Notes under the pieces: model-generated
Database searches by the model: none
The model's input: the letters and a program-made list of their open reading frames with translations, nothing else
Told to the model about the DNA's origin: nothing
Assembly (NCBI GenBank): GCA_024281075.1
Contig: JAMXLK010000079.1
Location: 1-51,684 of the forward strand
DNA: 51,684 nt
Direction: 5' to 3'
DNA from: Vulcanimicrobiia bacterium
Lineage (GTDB): Bacteria > Vulcanimicrobiota > Vulcanimicrobiia > Vulcanimicrobiales > Vulcanimicrobiaceae
Program-made: the position numbers and the translations under genes
Shown here: positions 51,214 through 51,684 of the stretch, piece by piece
Position numbering within the stretch: the first letter of the stretch is position 1
Layout of the letters: every line of letters begins with the position of its first letter

Positions 51214-51684
51214 CCGCGCTCGCGAGGCCGCATCGCGTTAGGGGCTTAGCGGCGTAGAGTCTCGCAGCTGCGCAGCCCAGCGCTGATCGTAACGCGTTAA
51301 ACGCCTCGCATTAATGCCTCGCAGCGCCTCGCAGCTTAAATCATTGCGCGAGGAGCTCAGCCGCCATGGGGGGCGGCATTTCAGATGGGCCTAACTCCTA
51401 TGCCCTGAAGCAGCGCCGCGGGATAGGAGTTGGACCCCTAAAATTGTGCACCCCCTCGGAGCCCGGCTGAGCTGCAAGGTTTCGCAGAGCGCACGATCCG
51501 AGCTGCCGACGCGTTAAGCGCCGCGATCTAAGCGCCGAGCCTCCAGAACTAAGTGCGAGGCAATGCGAGGCGCTGCGAGCGTAACTGCGAGGCTGCAATA
51601 CGGCGCGCGATCGGCGCCGGGCTGCGCAGCTGCGAGGCTTCTAGGCTGCTAATCCCCTAACGCGATGCGGCCTCGCGAGCGTGG
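51214..51684. repeat. ~470-bp imperfect inverted-repeat element (MITE-like), touching window end
   Basis: The outer 31 bases (51214-51244) match the reverse complement of 51654-51684 at 30 of 31 positions. Further in, CTCGCAGCTGCGCAGCCC (51261-51278) pairs perfectly with 51619-51636. Repeated GCCTCGCA words on the left (about 51303-51333) face TGCGAGGC words on the right (about 51554-51593). The centre AACTCCTAT / ATAGGAGTT (about 51392 and 51423) closes a long hairpin. No plausible coding frame lies inside. The 55 bases between the HAF gene and the element hold nothing recognisable. Confidence 0.85.

Noticed and set aside
51398-51598. 66-codon minus-strand open frame
   Set aside because: It lies wholly inside the inverted repeat and has biased Arg/Ser/Leu composition with no support.
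1-51684. CRISPR array, prophage, integrase or secretion-system locus
   Set aside because: No regularly spaced direct repeats, phage structural genes, recombinases or secretion components were seen.

Overview
The window reads as chromosomal DNA from a high-GC bacterium rich in exported proteins. My best guess is an uncultured soil lineage such as Candidatus Eremiobacterota (WPS-2). This rests on overall style: many short lipoproteins, NHL-like propellers, GloVer and HAF repeats, and a PLC-like phosphoesterase expansion. No rRNA or other phylogenetic marker was tested, so the placement is an inference. I saw no tRNA, rRNA, CRISPR array, transposase or phage gene.

Positions 1-12.1 kb are ordinary core genome. 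A minus-strand block holds an MmcQ/YjbR protein, a membrane glycosyltransferase, glyS and ppdK (cut by the window edge). After a small exported protein and a VOC protein comes the operon ybjQ-udg-rlmN. A GT9 glycosyltransferase converges on the tight operon prfB-osmC-cyclase-DUF2079. prfB carries a canonical +1 programmed frameshift.

From about 12.2 kb to the end, nearly every gene encodes an exported protein, and at least 22 have a convincing lipobox. Recurrent families are: three close paralogues of a ~340-residue lipoprotein (25.2, 27.6 and 37.4 kb) plus a distant one (46.5 kb); four propeller-like lipoproteins (13.2, 20.9, 24.0, 26.3 kb); four PLC-like phosphoesterases (17.4, 38.6, 41.3, 42.8 kb); two tandem HE-motif/EXORDIUM-like lipoproteins (14.4, 15.5 kb); two small Cys-containing lipoproteins (23.4, 44.3 kb); and small exported beta-barrel-like proteins opening with G-x-W/Y (4.0, 18.9, 31.5 with three repeats, 45.8, 47.5 kb). 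Isolated items are a GDPH-motif (DUF1521/MIIA-like) protein, a HiPIP, a cupredoxin, a Gly-rich ALK/LTK-like lipoprotein, a GloVer-repeat protein, a HAF-repeat protein and a GH18-like lipoprotein. One conventional island interrupts this: soxR with a textbook SoxR-type promoter driving an SDR oxidoreductase, followed by queA.

The right end (47.5-51.7 kb) looks like an accessory junction. It holds a degraded SEC-C gene, and the last 471 bases are a large imperfect inverted repeat whose arm signature recurs at 48.1 kb. A second repeat type, related to widely dispersed CTTCGAC/GCTCAGG repeats, lies in-frame just after the lipidated Cys of two lipoprotein paralogues, and a relative lies in a 200-bp interval bounded by 19-bp direct repeats near 5 kb.
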